A stretch of DNA of 64,000 bases from NCBI GenBank assembly GCA_036501535.1, contig DASYAE010000181.1:1-64000 (forward strand). Reading direction: 5' to 3'. Under the pieces are notes generated by a model, which was not told the origin of the DNA, did not search any database, and saw only the letters and a program-made list of their open reading frames with translations. The DNA comes from DASYAE01 sp036501535. GTDB taxonomy: Bacteria > Actinomycetota > Actinomycetes > Streptomycetales > Catenulisporaceae. A program made the translations under genes and the position numbers. Positions within the stretch are counted from its first letter, which is position 1. Every line of letters begins with the position of its first letter. Shown piece by piece: positions 49,708 through 57,628 of this stretch.

Positions 49708-51495
49708 TCAGGCCACGACGACCACGGTGGTGCCGGTCGAGGTGAAGTCGAAGATGGCCTTCGCGTTCTCCTGCGCCATCCTGATCCCGCCGGTGGGCCC
49801 GGTCGGCGCCGGCGGCAGGCTGGGCTGCCCGGCGACCGCGTCGAAGCCGAACACCGCGCTCTCGCCGTCCACCGTGCCCTGGCCGAACACCACCACGTAC
49901 TGGATCGGCGTGCCGTCGGACCCGTTGCCCGAGGCCTCCTTCTCGGTGACCTGGTAGGAGCCGGCCGGCGGCGCCAGGGTGCCGGGCACCACCTGGAAGG
50001 TGCTGGACACCGAGCTGCCCGAGGAGACGATCCAGACCCGGTGGCCGGAGAGCGAGTAGACGACCCGCGCGCCGCTGCCCGAGTCCGCCGGGAGCGAACT
50101 CGGGTTCGGCGCGGCCGAGGAGTGCTGCGCGCTGGGCGACCGGGACGAGGTTGCGCCGGCCGAGGAGTGGGCCGTGGCGGAGCTGCTCTGCGCCGAGGAG
50201 GCGCCCGCGGTCTGCGCGTTGACCTTGCCGTGGTTCGAGGTGTGCGCCGCCTGCGCGGCCAGCGCGGCCACGCCGAGCAGAGCCCCGACGGTCATCAGCA
50301 GCACCATGGCGGTCGCGCCGCGGCGGCGTCTCGAGGACGGCGATGGCGGCGGCGGGGGACCGGGCGGTCCGGAGCCGTCCCGGCGCGACGGCGCCTCCGG
50401 CTCCCGCCCTGGCCTGTGCGACGACGGGCCCTGATGCGAAGCGCGGCGCGACGAGGGGCGGTCGTACTCGCCCGAATCGGCCGGCGATTGCGCGGCCCGG
50501 CGCGGCGCATAGGCCGTGTCGCCGTCGCCCGAGCCGTTCGCGCGGCGGTTCGGCGGCTCGGGTGCCCAATCGCCCGGGGCAGATTGGCCGGGCTGGCCAG
50601 ACGGGCCGGGCTCCGCGGGCCGATAGGGCGGCTGCTCGTGGCCGGCCGGCTGTCGTGCCGGACGGTTCTCGTAGCCGCCGTAGTCCAGGGGATCGGCGCG
50701 GCCCGGCGGATCGGCGCGGCCCGGGCGCTGCTGGTCCGGCCGCTGTTGGTCTTGGCGGCCGCCGTAATCGGCGCGGGTCTGGTAGTCGGCGCGCCGGGTG
50801 CGGTCCGCCGCACCGTATGGGTCGGGCGCGCCGTACTGCTCGGGGTAGCCGGAGCCGGGCCGAGCGTCCTGGTCCCCGGCGTGCCACGGCTGATTCGTGG
50901 TCGGCGGCAGCGATTGTGGACCACGCGGCGGAGGCTGTTGCTGAAGTGGCGGCTGTTGTTGCGGCTGCTGTCCGGACCGGCCCGGAGGCAGGTCGCGTCG
51001 GCCGCCCTGGGGGCCGGGCTGTCCGGGCTGGCCAGATTGCCCCGGCGGCAGGCCCGACTGACCCGGCGGCAGACCCGGGCGTTGCCCCGGTCCGGGCTGG
51101 CGTGGCGGCTGCTCACCGTACTGCGCCGGGCGCGGAGGCTGCGGCTGCCCGCCCTGGCCCGGTGGCCGCGGCGGGCGTCCATACTGTCCCGCAGGGTTGG
51201 GGGCGTTGGGATCGCCGTACGGCGCGGGAAGCGGCGGCGCTCCCGGCCGGCGCGGGCCCTGGCCGGCCGGTCCTGCGGGCCCGGGCGGAACGGCATTGCC
51301 GGCGTTGCCCGCACCCGGCCGCCCCGGCTGCTGCGGCACCGGTCGCGTCGCGTCGGGAAGCTCGGGGTCGCCGTAGGCGTCGCCGTACGGGTCCGAAGGG
51401 TGCCGCGGCCCCGGCTCCGGGCGCGGGCCGCGCCGACGCGGGTCGTCTGGGGGTTCGTCAGCCGGGTCGCGGGGATCGATGCCGCGTCTGCCCAC
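49708..51495 (-). CDS. Membrane protein with long disordered tail and degenerate L,D-transpeptidase-like domain
   Basis: A 595-residue type II membrane protein. Residues 1-390 are a cytosolic Pro/Gly/Gln/Arg-rich region with near-repeats (LPPGQSGLPPGQSGQPGQPG). A single helix lies at about 397-418 (AMVLLMTVGALLGVAALAAQ), then a Ser/Ala linker. The outside domain (about 478-595) resembles the YkuD L,D-transpeptidase fold: VVYSLSGHRVWIVSSGSS, FQVVPGTLAPPAGSYQVTEK, and the C-terminal GGIRMAQENAKAIFDF. The family's catalytic SHGCIRM is here TGGIRM: the nucleophile Cys is Gly, and the upstream His-Gly pair is missing. It is therefore probably a non-catalytic wall-binding protein. GTG 51495 has AAGGGAAAGG upstream. 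The fold assignment is inference from these segments. Confidence 0.65.
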   Translation of the reverse strand: MGRRGIDPRDPADEPPDDPRRRGPRPEPGPRHPSDPYGDAYGDPELPDATRPVPQQPGRPGAGNAGNAVPPGPAGPAGQGPRRPGAPPLPAPYGDPNAPNPAGQYGRPPRPPGQGGQPQPPRPAQYGEQPPRQPGPGQRPGLPPGQSGLPPGQSGQPGQPGPQGGRRDLPPGRSGQQPQQQPPLQQQPPPRGPQSLPPTTNQPWHAGDQDARPGSGYPEQYGAPDPYGAADRTRRADYQTRADYGGRQDQQRPDQQRPGRADPPGRADPLDYGGYENRPARQPAGHEQPPYRPAEPGPSGQPGQSAPGDWAPEPPNRRANGSGDGDTAYAPRRAAQSPADSGEYDRPSSRRASHQGPSSHRPGREPEAPSRRDGSGPPGPPPPPSPSSRRRRGATAMVLLMTVGALLGVAALAAQAAHTSNHGKVNAQTAGASSAQSSSATAHSSAGATSSRSPSAQHSSAAPNPSSLPADSGSGARVVYSLSGHRVWIVSSGSSVSSTFQVVPGTLAPPAGSYQVTEKEASGNGSDGTPIQYVVVFGQGTVDGESAVFGFDAVAGQPSLPPAPTGPTGGIRMAQENAKAIFDFTSTGTTVVVVA

Positions 51496-51686
51496 TGAAG
51501 CCTTTCCCTTCTCGTGCCGCCGCGTGGATGGATCCGGGTTGATGCCGCGCCGGTGATTTTTCCGGCGGCGCGGCGCGCTGCCGGCGGGGCCGGAGCAGCG
51601 CACACTCATCATGCCGTACAGCTTCGAAGATAGGTATCCCGCGCAGATCCGGAGTGCAACGGCCGATGCGGTGGATAATGGCCGGC

Positions 51687-52409
51687 GTGCTCCTCCTGGC
51701 TTTCGACACCGCGACCGCCGCTGTAACCGTCGCACTGCACGACGGGACCACGGTACTGGCCGAACACACCGAGGCCGACGCGCGAAGGCACGGAGAGCTG
51801 CTCTCCCCGGGAATCGGCAAAGTGTTGGCCAAGGCCGGACGGGACCGGACCGACCTGACCGACGTCGCGGTGGGCGTCGGCCCCGGACCTTTCACCGGTC
51901 TGCGTGTCGGTTTGGTCACCGCACGTGCGCTCGGCGACGCGCTCGGCATCCCGGTGCACGGAGTGTGCACGCTCGATATCGTCGCCGCGGACGTGATGGC
52001 CGGGGTCCTGGCGGGTACATCGGTTGCCGTGCCCTTCGCCGTCGCCACCGATGCACGCCGCCGTGAAGTCTATTGGGCGCTCTATGACGCGTTAGGCCGC
52101 CGGCTCACCGAACCGGCCGTCGACCGTCCCCAGACCGTGGCCCCGCTCGTCGGCGGCATGCCGGTCGCGGGGGAGGGGCCGGTGCTGTACCCGGACGCCT
52201 TCCCGGAGCGCCGCGACCCGGTCCTGCCGAGCGCCGCGGTCCTCAGTGACATCGCAGCCCACGCACTCGCCGCCGGCCCGGCAGGCCCGGACGGGTCCGC
52301 GGACCTCCCGAGCGTGCCGCTGCTGCTCCCGGTCCCGCTTTACCTGCGTCGGCCCGACGCGGTCGAGCCATCCGCGCGCAAGCCGGTCAGCCAGCCGGCG
52401 TTGCGATGA
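51687..52409 (+). CDS. tsaB: tRNA threonylcarbamoyladenosine biosynthesis protein TsaB
   Basis: A 240-residue ASKHA-fold protein that dimerises with TsaD to make t6A37 in tRNA. The N-terminus LLLAFDTATAAVTVALHDG and the central DVAVGVGPGPFTGLRVGL are family signatures; VATDARRREVYWALYD follows. I chose GTG 51687 because the family begins here and a -10-like GATAAT (51674-51679) lies just upstream, suggesting a leaderless message; ATG 51678 in frame is an alternative. The stop overlaps rimI by four bases, starting the tsaB-rimI-tsaD operon. Confidence 0.92.
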   Translation: MLLLAFDTATAAVTVALHDGTTVLAEHTEADARRHGELLSPGIGKVLAKAGRDRTDLTDVAVGVGPGPFTGLRVGLVTARALGDALGIPVHGVCTLDIVAADVMAGVLAGTSVAVPFAVATDARRREVYWALYDALGRRLTEPAVDRPQTVAPLVGGMPVAGEGPVLYPDAFPERRDPVLPSAAVLSDIAAHALAAGPAGPDGSADLPSVPLLLPVPLYLRRPDAVEPSARKPVSQPALR

Positions 52410-53077
52410 CCAGCCAGGACGAGTTGGCTGCGGTGGACGCCTCGGCGACGGCGCACCCGGCGGTGCAGCAGCCCGCGCCGGCGCCGGCCCCCGCCCCGCA
52501 GGGTCCTCCAACGGGCTACGCCGACGAGTTCGAGTGCATCCTGCGTCCGATGCGCTGGTGGGACATCCCGCCGGTGATGGTGCTCGAACTCGACGCGTTC
52601 GGCGAGGACGCCTGGACCGTCGGCATGTTCTGGTCGGAGCTGGCCGAGGCGGCCAGCCGCCGCTACGTCGTCGCCGAGGAGTACGGCTTCGACTCGACGC
52701 ATCCGGACCGGGACGGCCCGCGGATCGTCGGCTACGCGGGCCTGATGATAGGCGCTGGAGAGGCCGAGGTGCAGACCATCGCGGTGGACCGGCGCCGCGA
52801 GGGGCGCGGTATCGGCTCCCGGCTGCTGACCCGGCTGCTCGCCGAGGCGGCCCGCGGCGGCTGCGACGAGGTGCTGCTGGAGGTGCGCGAGGACAACTAT
52901 CGGGCCCAGGCGCTCTACCACCGGTTCGGGTTCGAGCTGATCGGCCTGCGGCCGAAGTACTATCAGCCGTCGAACACCGACGCGCTGGTCATGCGGGCCG
53001 TCGGCGTGGCGGCCCGGTTCGGCGGGAGAAAGGATGCCGGGGATGGCAGGCAGCATCGCAACGGGCGGATCCGCTAG
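52406..53077 (+). CDS. rimI: Ribosomal protein S18 alanine N-acetyltransferase RimI
   Basis: A 223-residue GNAT enzyme. Residues 1-38 are a Pro/Ala-rich extension (VQQPAPAPAPAPQGPP). The core has LRPMRWWDIPPVMVLELDAF, the acetyl-CoA loop RRREGRGIGSRLL, and the RimI-type EVREDNYRAQALYHRFGFE, then IGLRPKYYQPSNTDALVM. The family acetylates the N-terminus of S18 or related substrates. Position between tsaB and tsaD is the standard actinobacterial order and supports RimI over a generic GNAT. ATG 52406 is coupled to tsaB, and the C-terminus overlaps tsaD by 44 bases. Confidence 0.9.
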   Translation: MTSQDELAAVDASATAHPAVQQPAPAPAPAPQGPPTGYADEFECILRPMRWWDIPPVMVLELDAFGEDAWTVGMFWSELAEAASRRYVVAEEYGFDSTHPDRDGPRIVGYAGLMIGAGEAEVQTIAVDRRREGRGIGSRLLTRLLAEAARGGCDEVLLEVREDNYRAQALYHRFGFELIGLRPKYYQPSNTDALVMRAVGVAARFGGRKDAGDGRQHRNGRIR

Positions 53078-54116
53078 CGCCGGCGACACGCCGATCGTGC
53101 TCGGCTTCGAGACCTCCTGCGACGAGACCGGGATCGGCATCGTGCGCGGCACCGAGCTGCTGGCCGACGCGGTGGCCACCAGCGTCGAGGAGCACGCCCG
53201 GTTCGGCGGCGTAGTCCCGGAGGTTGCCTCGCGGGCCCACCTGGAGGCCATGGTCCCGACCGTGCACCGGGCGCTGGAGACCGCGGGCCTGAAGCTCTCG
53301 GACGTCGACGCGATCGCGGTGACCGCGGGTCCGGGCCTGGCCGGGGCGCTGCTGGTCGGCGTTGCCGCGGCGAAGGGCTACGCGCTGGCGCTGGACAAGC
53401 CGCTCTACGGGGTCAACCACCTGGCCGCGCACGTCTGCGTGGACCAGCTGGAGCACGGCCCGCTGCCCGAGCCGTGCATGGCGCTGCTGGTCTCCGGCGG
53501 GCACTCCTCGCTGCTGCTGGTGCCCGATGTGACCTCTGATGTCAGGCCTCTGGGCAGCACGGTGGACGACGCGGCCGGCGAGGCCTTCGACAAGGTCGCC
53601 CGGGTGCTCGGCCTCGGCTTCCCCGGCGGCCCGCTGATCGACCGGGCGGCCCGCGAGGGCGATCCGGCGGCGATCGACTTCCCGCGCGGCATGACCGGCC
53701 CGCGCGACCCGGCGTTCGACTTCTCCTTCTCGGGCCTTAAGACCGCGGTGGCCCGCTGGGTCGAGGCGCGCGAGCGGGCCGGCGAGCCGGTGCCGGTCGC
53801 CGACGTCGCCGCGTCGTTCCAGGAGGCGGTGGTCGACGTGCTGACCCGCAAGGCGATCCGCGCCTGCCGGGAGAACGGCGTGGACCACCTGCTGATCGGC
53901 GGCGGCGTCGCGGCCAACTCCCGGCTGCGCGCGCTGGCGCAGGAGCGCGCCGAGGCGGTCGGCCTGAAGGTGCGGGTGCCGCGGCCGAAACTGTGCACCG
54001 ACAACGGGGCGATGGTCGCCGCGCTGGGCGCGGAGCTTGTCGCCCGCGGCGCGCGGCCCTCGGCGCTCGACCTGCCGGCGGACTCGTCGATGCCGGTCAC
54101 CGAGGTGCTGGTCTGA
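53034..54116 (+). CDS. tsaD: tRNA N6-adenosine threonylcarbamoyltransferase TsaD
   Basis: A 360-residue Kae1-family enzyme that transfers the threonylcarbamoyl group to A37 of tRNA. The N-terminal LGFETSCDETGIGIV, metal-binding NHLAAHV (the two His), the SGGHSSLLLV loop, the GEAFDKVARVLGLGFPGGP block and the C-terminal RPKLCTDNGAMVAALG are all present. A Gly/Ala/Ser-rich leader of about 18 residues precedes the core. GGGAGAAAGG is a strong ribosome site for ATG 53034, which lies inside rimI. With TsaB and TsaE in the same window the bacterial t6A apparatus lacks only TsaC here. Confidence 0.96.
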   Translation: MPGMAGSIATGGSASAGDTPIVLGFETSCDETGIGIVRGTELLADAVATSVEEHARFGGVVPEVASRAHLEAMVPTVHRALETAGLKLSDVDAIAVTAGPGLAGALLVGVAAAKGYALALDKPLYGVNHLAAHVCVDQLEHGPLPEPCMALLVSGGHSSLLLVPDVTSDVRPLGSTVDDAAGEAFDKVARVLGLGFPGGPLIDRAAREGDPAAIDFPRGMTGPRDPAFDFSFSGLKTAVARWVEARERAGEPVPVADVAASFQEAVVDVLTRKAIRACRENGVDHLLIGGGVAANSRLRALAQERAEAVGLKVRVPRPKLCTDNGAMVAALGAELVARGARPSALDLPADSSMPVTEVLV

Positions 54117-54145
54117 GGACGGGACGGGACAGGACGGGACGGGGG
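54117..54145. repeat. GGGAC pentanucleotide repeat
   Basis: Four to five consecutive GGGAC-like units, one altered to AGGAC, lie immediately after the tsaD stop and before a small gene. The run is also purine-rich enough to serve as its ribosome site region. Confidence 0.6.
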
Positions 54146-54153
54146 CAATCAAG

Positions 54154-54417
54154 ATGCGGGTTCTGATGTGGGAGGCCAAGGGCGACGCGGACGGGATGAT
54201 CGCGTGGTGGCGCGGCGAGGTCGACCCGACGCTGCCGGAGGGCTGCGCGGTGGAGCTGTTCCGCAGCGCGGACCGGCTCGTCGCGATCCTGCGCCCGGTC
54301 CCGCCGCCCGCTTCCGGCTGGCGCGTGCCCGACCCACCGGCGCAGATCGTCGACCGGCCGCCGCACGCCTGGCCGTTCGACGCAGTCGAGGACGAGGACG
54401 AGGTCGGAACGGCCTGA
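54154..54417 (+). CDS. Small conserved-looking hypothetical protein
   Basis: An 87-residue soluble protein, MRVLMWEAKGDADGMIAWW at its start, with no domain I recognise. It has alternating hydrophobic and charged segments (LPEGCAVELFRSADRLVAIL) compatible with a small alpha/beta fold, and an acidic C-terminus (EDEDEVGTA). Codon usage is typical of the host, and the start follows a G-rich run 37 bp after tsaD, so it is probably the last gene of that operon. I cannot name a function. A T5-containing hairpin terminator follows. Confidence 0.6.
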   Translation: MRVLMWEAKGDADGMIAWWRGEVDPTLPEGCAVELFRSADRLVAILRPVPPPASGWRVPDPPAQIVDRPPHAWPFDAVEDEDEVGTA

Positions 54418-54444
54418 CCGAGGGCTGGCGGGCCGCGGGCCGCG

Positions 54445-54466
54445 GGCCGCACGATGCGCCGTTTTT
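54445..54466 (+). terminator. Rho-independent-type terminator after the small hypothetical gene
   Basis: A short hairpin, GGC(C)GCA / TGCGCC with a CGA loop (54445-54460), is followed by TTTTT at 54462-54466. It is the only hairpin I saw in the window with a clear T-tract. A 7-bp GGGCCGC tandem run lies just before it. Confidence 0.55.
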
Positions 54467-54503
54467 CGGGGGCCGGCCCTGCTCGATGTGCCGCTGAATC
54501 CGG

Positions 54504-55502
54504 TCACTCTCCGGTGCGCGCCGGGACCTCCTCCAGCAACCGGTCCGCGGCGGTGAACGGGTCGAGTTCACCCTCGGCGACGGCGCCGGCGAGGTCTGCC
54601 AAGCGGCTGTCGCCGTGCACCGAGCCGAAGCGGGAGCGCAGCGCGGCGAAGGCGATCGCCTCGATCTCGGCCGCGGCCCGGGCCCGGCGGCGGACGGCCA
54701 GGTTCCCGGTCTCGGCCAGCCACGCGCGGTGCTTCTCCAGCGCCTCGACGACCTCGGAGATACCCTCGGCGCGGGCGGCCACGGTCTTGACGATCGGCGG
54801 CCGCCAGTCGCCGGGACCGCGCCGCTCGCCCAGCGCCAGCATGTGGTTGACCTCGCGGGCGGTCGCGTCGGCGCCGTCCCGGTCGGCCTTGTTGACCACG
54901 AAGACGTCACCGATCTCCAGGATCCCGGCCTTCGCCGCCTGGATCCCGTCGCCCATGCCCGGGGCCAGCAGCACCACCGTGGTGTCCGCGGCCGAGGCGA
55001 CCTCGATCTCGGACTGTCCCACCCCGACCGTCTCGAGCAGCACCACGTCGCAGCCGGCCGCGTCGAGCACGCGCAGCGCCTGCGAAGCCGTCGCGGACAG
55101 CCCGCCGAGATGCCCGCGCGAGGCCATCGACCGGATGTAGACGCCCGGATCCGTCGCGTGCTCCTGCATCCGCACCCGGTCGCCGAGCAGCGCCCCGCCG
55201 GAGAACGGCGACGAGGGGTCCACCGCCAGCACGCCGACCCGCTTGCCGCGCGCCCGGTACTCGGTGACCAGTGCGCTGGTGGTGGTCGACTTGCCGACGC
55301 CGGGCGAGCCGGTCAGACCGACGATGTAGGCCCCTGAGTCACCGCCGCACAGCGGCGCGAGCAGCGCCATGACCTCGCGCAGCGCCGGCGAGCCGTCCTC
55401 GACCAGCGACACGAGCCGGGCCACTGCGCGCGGATCGCCGCTGCGCGCGCGATCGACCAGGTCCTGCGGATTCAGGCTGCGTTCGGTGCGTTCCGGACTC
55501 AC
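54504..55502 (-). CDS. meaB: Methylmalonyl-CoA mutase-associated GTPase MeaB
   Basis: A 332-residue G3E-family GTPase that protects and loads adenosylcobalamin methylmalonyl-CoA mutase. Walker A is GLTGSPGVGKSTTTSALV (about 62-79). Further motifs are VDPSSPFSGGALLGDRVRMQ, ETVGVGQSEIEVA (Walker B/G3) and VVNKADRDGA (G4). The C-terminal dimerisation helices are present. GTG 55502 begins the protein. It lies on the same strand as the thiolase gene, 98 bp downstream; the mutase genes themselves are not in the window. Confidence 0.94.
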   Translation of the reverse strand: MSPERTERSLNPQDLVDRARSGDPRAVARLVSLVEDGSPALREVMALLAPLCGGDSGAYIVGLTGSPGVGKSTTTSALVTEYRARGKRVGVLAVDPSSPFSGGALLGDRVRMQEHATDPGVYIRSMASRGHLGGLSATASQALRVLDAAGCDVVLLETVGVGQSEIEVASAADTTVVLLAPGMGDGIQAAKAGILEIGDVFVVNKADRDGADATAREVNHMLALGERRGPGDWRPPIVKTVAARAEGISEVVEALEKHRAWLAETGNLAVRRRARAAAEIEAIAFAALRSRFGSVHGDSRLADLAGAVAEGELDPFTAADRLLEEVPARTGE

Positions 55503-55600
55503 GGTCTCGACTCTAGAAGACGGGGCGGGGTCGGTGGACCGCCAGGTCGATCGACGGGCCGTGTGTAGGCCGGCCCGTCGGCGCCTGACGACCCGTCAGA

Positions 55601-56791
55601 TCAGCTTCGCCGCGGCACGGTCACGATCAGCGCGTCACCCTGCCCACCGCCGCCGCACAGGCCGGCCGCGCCGGTGCCGCCGCCGCGCCGCTGCAGCTCG
55701 AGGGCCAGGTGCAGCACGATCCGGGCGCCGGACATGCCGATCGGGTGGCCGAGCGCGATCGCGCCGCCGTTCACGTTGACCTTGTCCGACGTGACGCCGA
55801 GGTCGCGCATCGACTGGAGGCCGACCGCGGCGAAGGCCTCGTTGATCTCGATCAGGTCCAGGTCGGCCACGGTGAGGCCGGCCTTGCCCAGCGCCTTGCC
55901 GATCGCGTTCGAGGGCTGCGAGTGCAGCGAGTTGTCCGGGCCGGCCACCATGCCGTGCGCGCCGATCTCGGCCAGCCAGTCCAGGCCGAGCTCCTCCGCC
56001 TTGGCCTTGGACATGACGACCACCGCGGCCGCGCCGTCGGAGATCGGGGAGGCGTTGCCCGCGGTGATGGTGCCGTCCTTGGCGAACGCCGGGCGCAGCT
56101 TGGCCAGGCCCTCGGCGGTGGTGTCGCCGCGCACGCCCTCGTCGTGCTTGACCACGATCGGGTCGCCTTTGCGCTGCGGGATCTCCACCGGCGTGATCTC
56201 GGCGTCGAACAGGCCGTTCTTGGCCGCAGCGGCGGCCCGCTGCTGGGAGAGCGCGGCGAAGGCGTCCTGCTGCTCGCGCGAGATGCCCAGCTTCGCCACG
56301 TGGCGCTCGGTCGACTCGCCCATCGGGATGTGGTCGTAGGCGTCGGTCAGGCCGTCGTGGGCCATCGAGTCGAGCAGCGAGATCGCGCCGTACTTGTAGC
56401 CCTCGCGGGACTTGGGCAGCAGGTGCGGCGCGTTGGTCATCGACTCCATGCCGCCGGCCACCACGACCTCGACCTCGCCGGCCCGCACCAGCTGGTCGGC
56501 CAGCGCGATCGCGTCCAGACCGGACAGGCACACCTTGTTGATCGTCAGCGCGGGCACGGTCATCGGGATGCCGGCCTTGGCCGCGGCCTGCCGGGCCGGG
56601 ATCTGCCCGGCGCCGGCCTGCAGCACCTGACCCATGATCACATAATCGACCTGGTCGGGCGCGACGCCGGCCCGCTCCAGGGCGGCGCGGATGGCTACCG
56701 CCCCCAGGTCCACGCCGCTGAACGGGGTGAGCGCGCCGAGCAGCTTGCCCATCGGGGTGCGGGCTCCGGCGACGATGACGGAGTTGGTCAT
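55601..56791 (-). CDS. Acetyl-CoA acetyltransferase (thiolase)
   Basis: A 396-residue thiolase. The acyl-accepting Cys88 is in LTINKVCLSGLDAIA; the catalytic His lies in GGAIALGHPIGMSGAR and the second Cys in GLCGGGGQGDALIV. Length and motifs fit biosynthetic acetoacetyl-CoA thiolases. The arrangement epimerase-thiolase-meaB is conserved in Streptomyces, linking it to the ethylmalonyl/methylmalonyl-CoA route or acetoacetyl-CoA turnover. ATG 56791 follows an GGAGGCG-type site. Its promoter region is shared with the divergent epimerase gene and holds an 18-bp dyad. Confidence 0.92.
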   Translation of the reverse strand: MTNSVIVAGARTPMGKLLGALTPFSGVDLGAVAIRAALERAGVAPDQVDYVIMGQVLQAGAGQIPARQAAAKAGIPMTVPALTINKVCLSGLDAIALADQLVRAGEVEVVVAGGMESMTNAPHLLPKSREGYKYGAISLLDSMAHDGLTDAYDHIPMGESTERHVAKLGISREQQDAFAALSQQRAAAAAKNGLFDAEITPVEIPQRKGDPIVVKHDEGVRGDTTAEGLAKLRPAFAKDGTITAGNASPISDGAAAVVVMSKAKAEELGLDWLAEIGAHGMVAGPDNSLHSQPSNAIGKALGKAGLTVADLDLIEINEAFAAVGLQSMRDLGVTSDKVNVNGGAIALGHPIGMSGARIVLHLALELQRRGGGTGAAGLCGGGGQGDALIVTVPRRS

Positions 56792-56873
56792 GGCGATACG
56801 CCTCCGAGGTCACTGCGGTCACGGTCAGATGGCGGTCGGGTTCTACTCCGACACTATCCACAATTTAGCTACT

Positions 56874-56891
56874 TGCCAGTAGGGTCTGGCA
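56874..56891. promoter_or_regulatory. Inverted repeat TGCCAG-N6-CTGGCA between thiolase and epimerase genes
   Basis: Perfect 6-bp arms with a 6-bp spacer lie in the divergent region, overlapping a -35-like TTGCCA (56873-56878). GGATAC 18-19 bp later could be the matching -10 for the epimerase gene. It is a candidate operator for joint control. Confidence 0.5.
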
Positions 56892-57031
56892 GTGTCGGAT
56901 ACGCCACAGTGTGAGACGACTCGGCGTGAGGCGACCCTGTGCAAGGCAAGACCGGGCGCCCCGTGCGCGGGCGCCGAGGCCCGCATCCGCCCCATCCGCC
57001 GCACCGCCGTGCCCTGAATGAGGAGACCACC

Positions 57032-57514
57032 GTGGATGAGACCGCCGCGTTCACCCGGATCGATCACATCGGCATCGCCTGCCGAGACCTCTCCGCGAGC
57101 ATCGAGTTCTATCGCTCGACCTTCGGCTTCGAGGTCTACCACCAGGAGGAGAACGAGCAGCAGGGGGTCCGCGAGGCGATGCTGCGGATCAACGGCACGG
57201 ACGACGGCGGGGCGACCTACCTGCAGCTGCTCGAGCCGCTGCGCGAGGACAGCGCGGTCGGCAAGTTCCTGGCCAAGAACGGCGAGGGCGTGCACCACAT
57301 CGCGTTCGGCACCGCCGACGTGGTGGGCGGCACCGAGTCGGCGGTGGCGACCGGTGTGCGGGCGCTCTACCCGGAGCCGCGGCACGGCACCTTCGGGTCC
57401 TGCATCAACTTCCTGCACCCCAAGGACTGCCACGGCGTGCTCACCGAGCTGGTCCAGGCGCCCGAGGCGGAACACGGCGCAGGTCACAGCCCGGATTCCG
57501 CCGGGACGCACTGA
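57032..57514 (+). CDS. mce: Methylmalonyl-CoA epimerase
   Basis: A 160-residue VOC-fold enzyme that interconverts the R and S forms of methylmalonyl-CoA. Metal ligands are visible: His in RIDHIGIACRDL, His in EGVHHIAFGTAD, and Glu in HGVLTELVQAPE. GTG 57032 follows AGGAG (57021-57025) at six bases. The last 15 residues form a short His/Gly/Ser-rich tail. It is divergent from the thiolase gene and about 240 bp from it. With MeaB it supports propionyl-CoA/methylmalonyl-CoA metabolism. Confidence 0.93.
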   Translation: MDETAAFTRIDHIGIACRDLSASIEFYRSTFGFEVYHQEENEQQGVREAMLRINGTDDGGATYLQLLEPLREDSAVGKFLAKNGEGVHHIAFGTADVVGGTESAVATGVRALYPEPRHGTFGSCINFLHPKDCHGVLTELVQAPEAEHGAGHSPDSAGTH

Positions 57515-57628
57515 GCGGGGCCTGCAGACAGCTGAGTTCTGGGGCTAGGATTCGGGCGCTCCAGCCAGAATCACCGCCTCCGCCGAGGCCGCCCACAGCC
57601 GCCGGCGGTGCGGGGAACGGAGGCCCGT

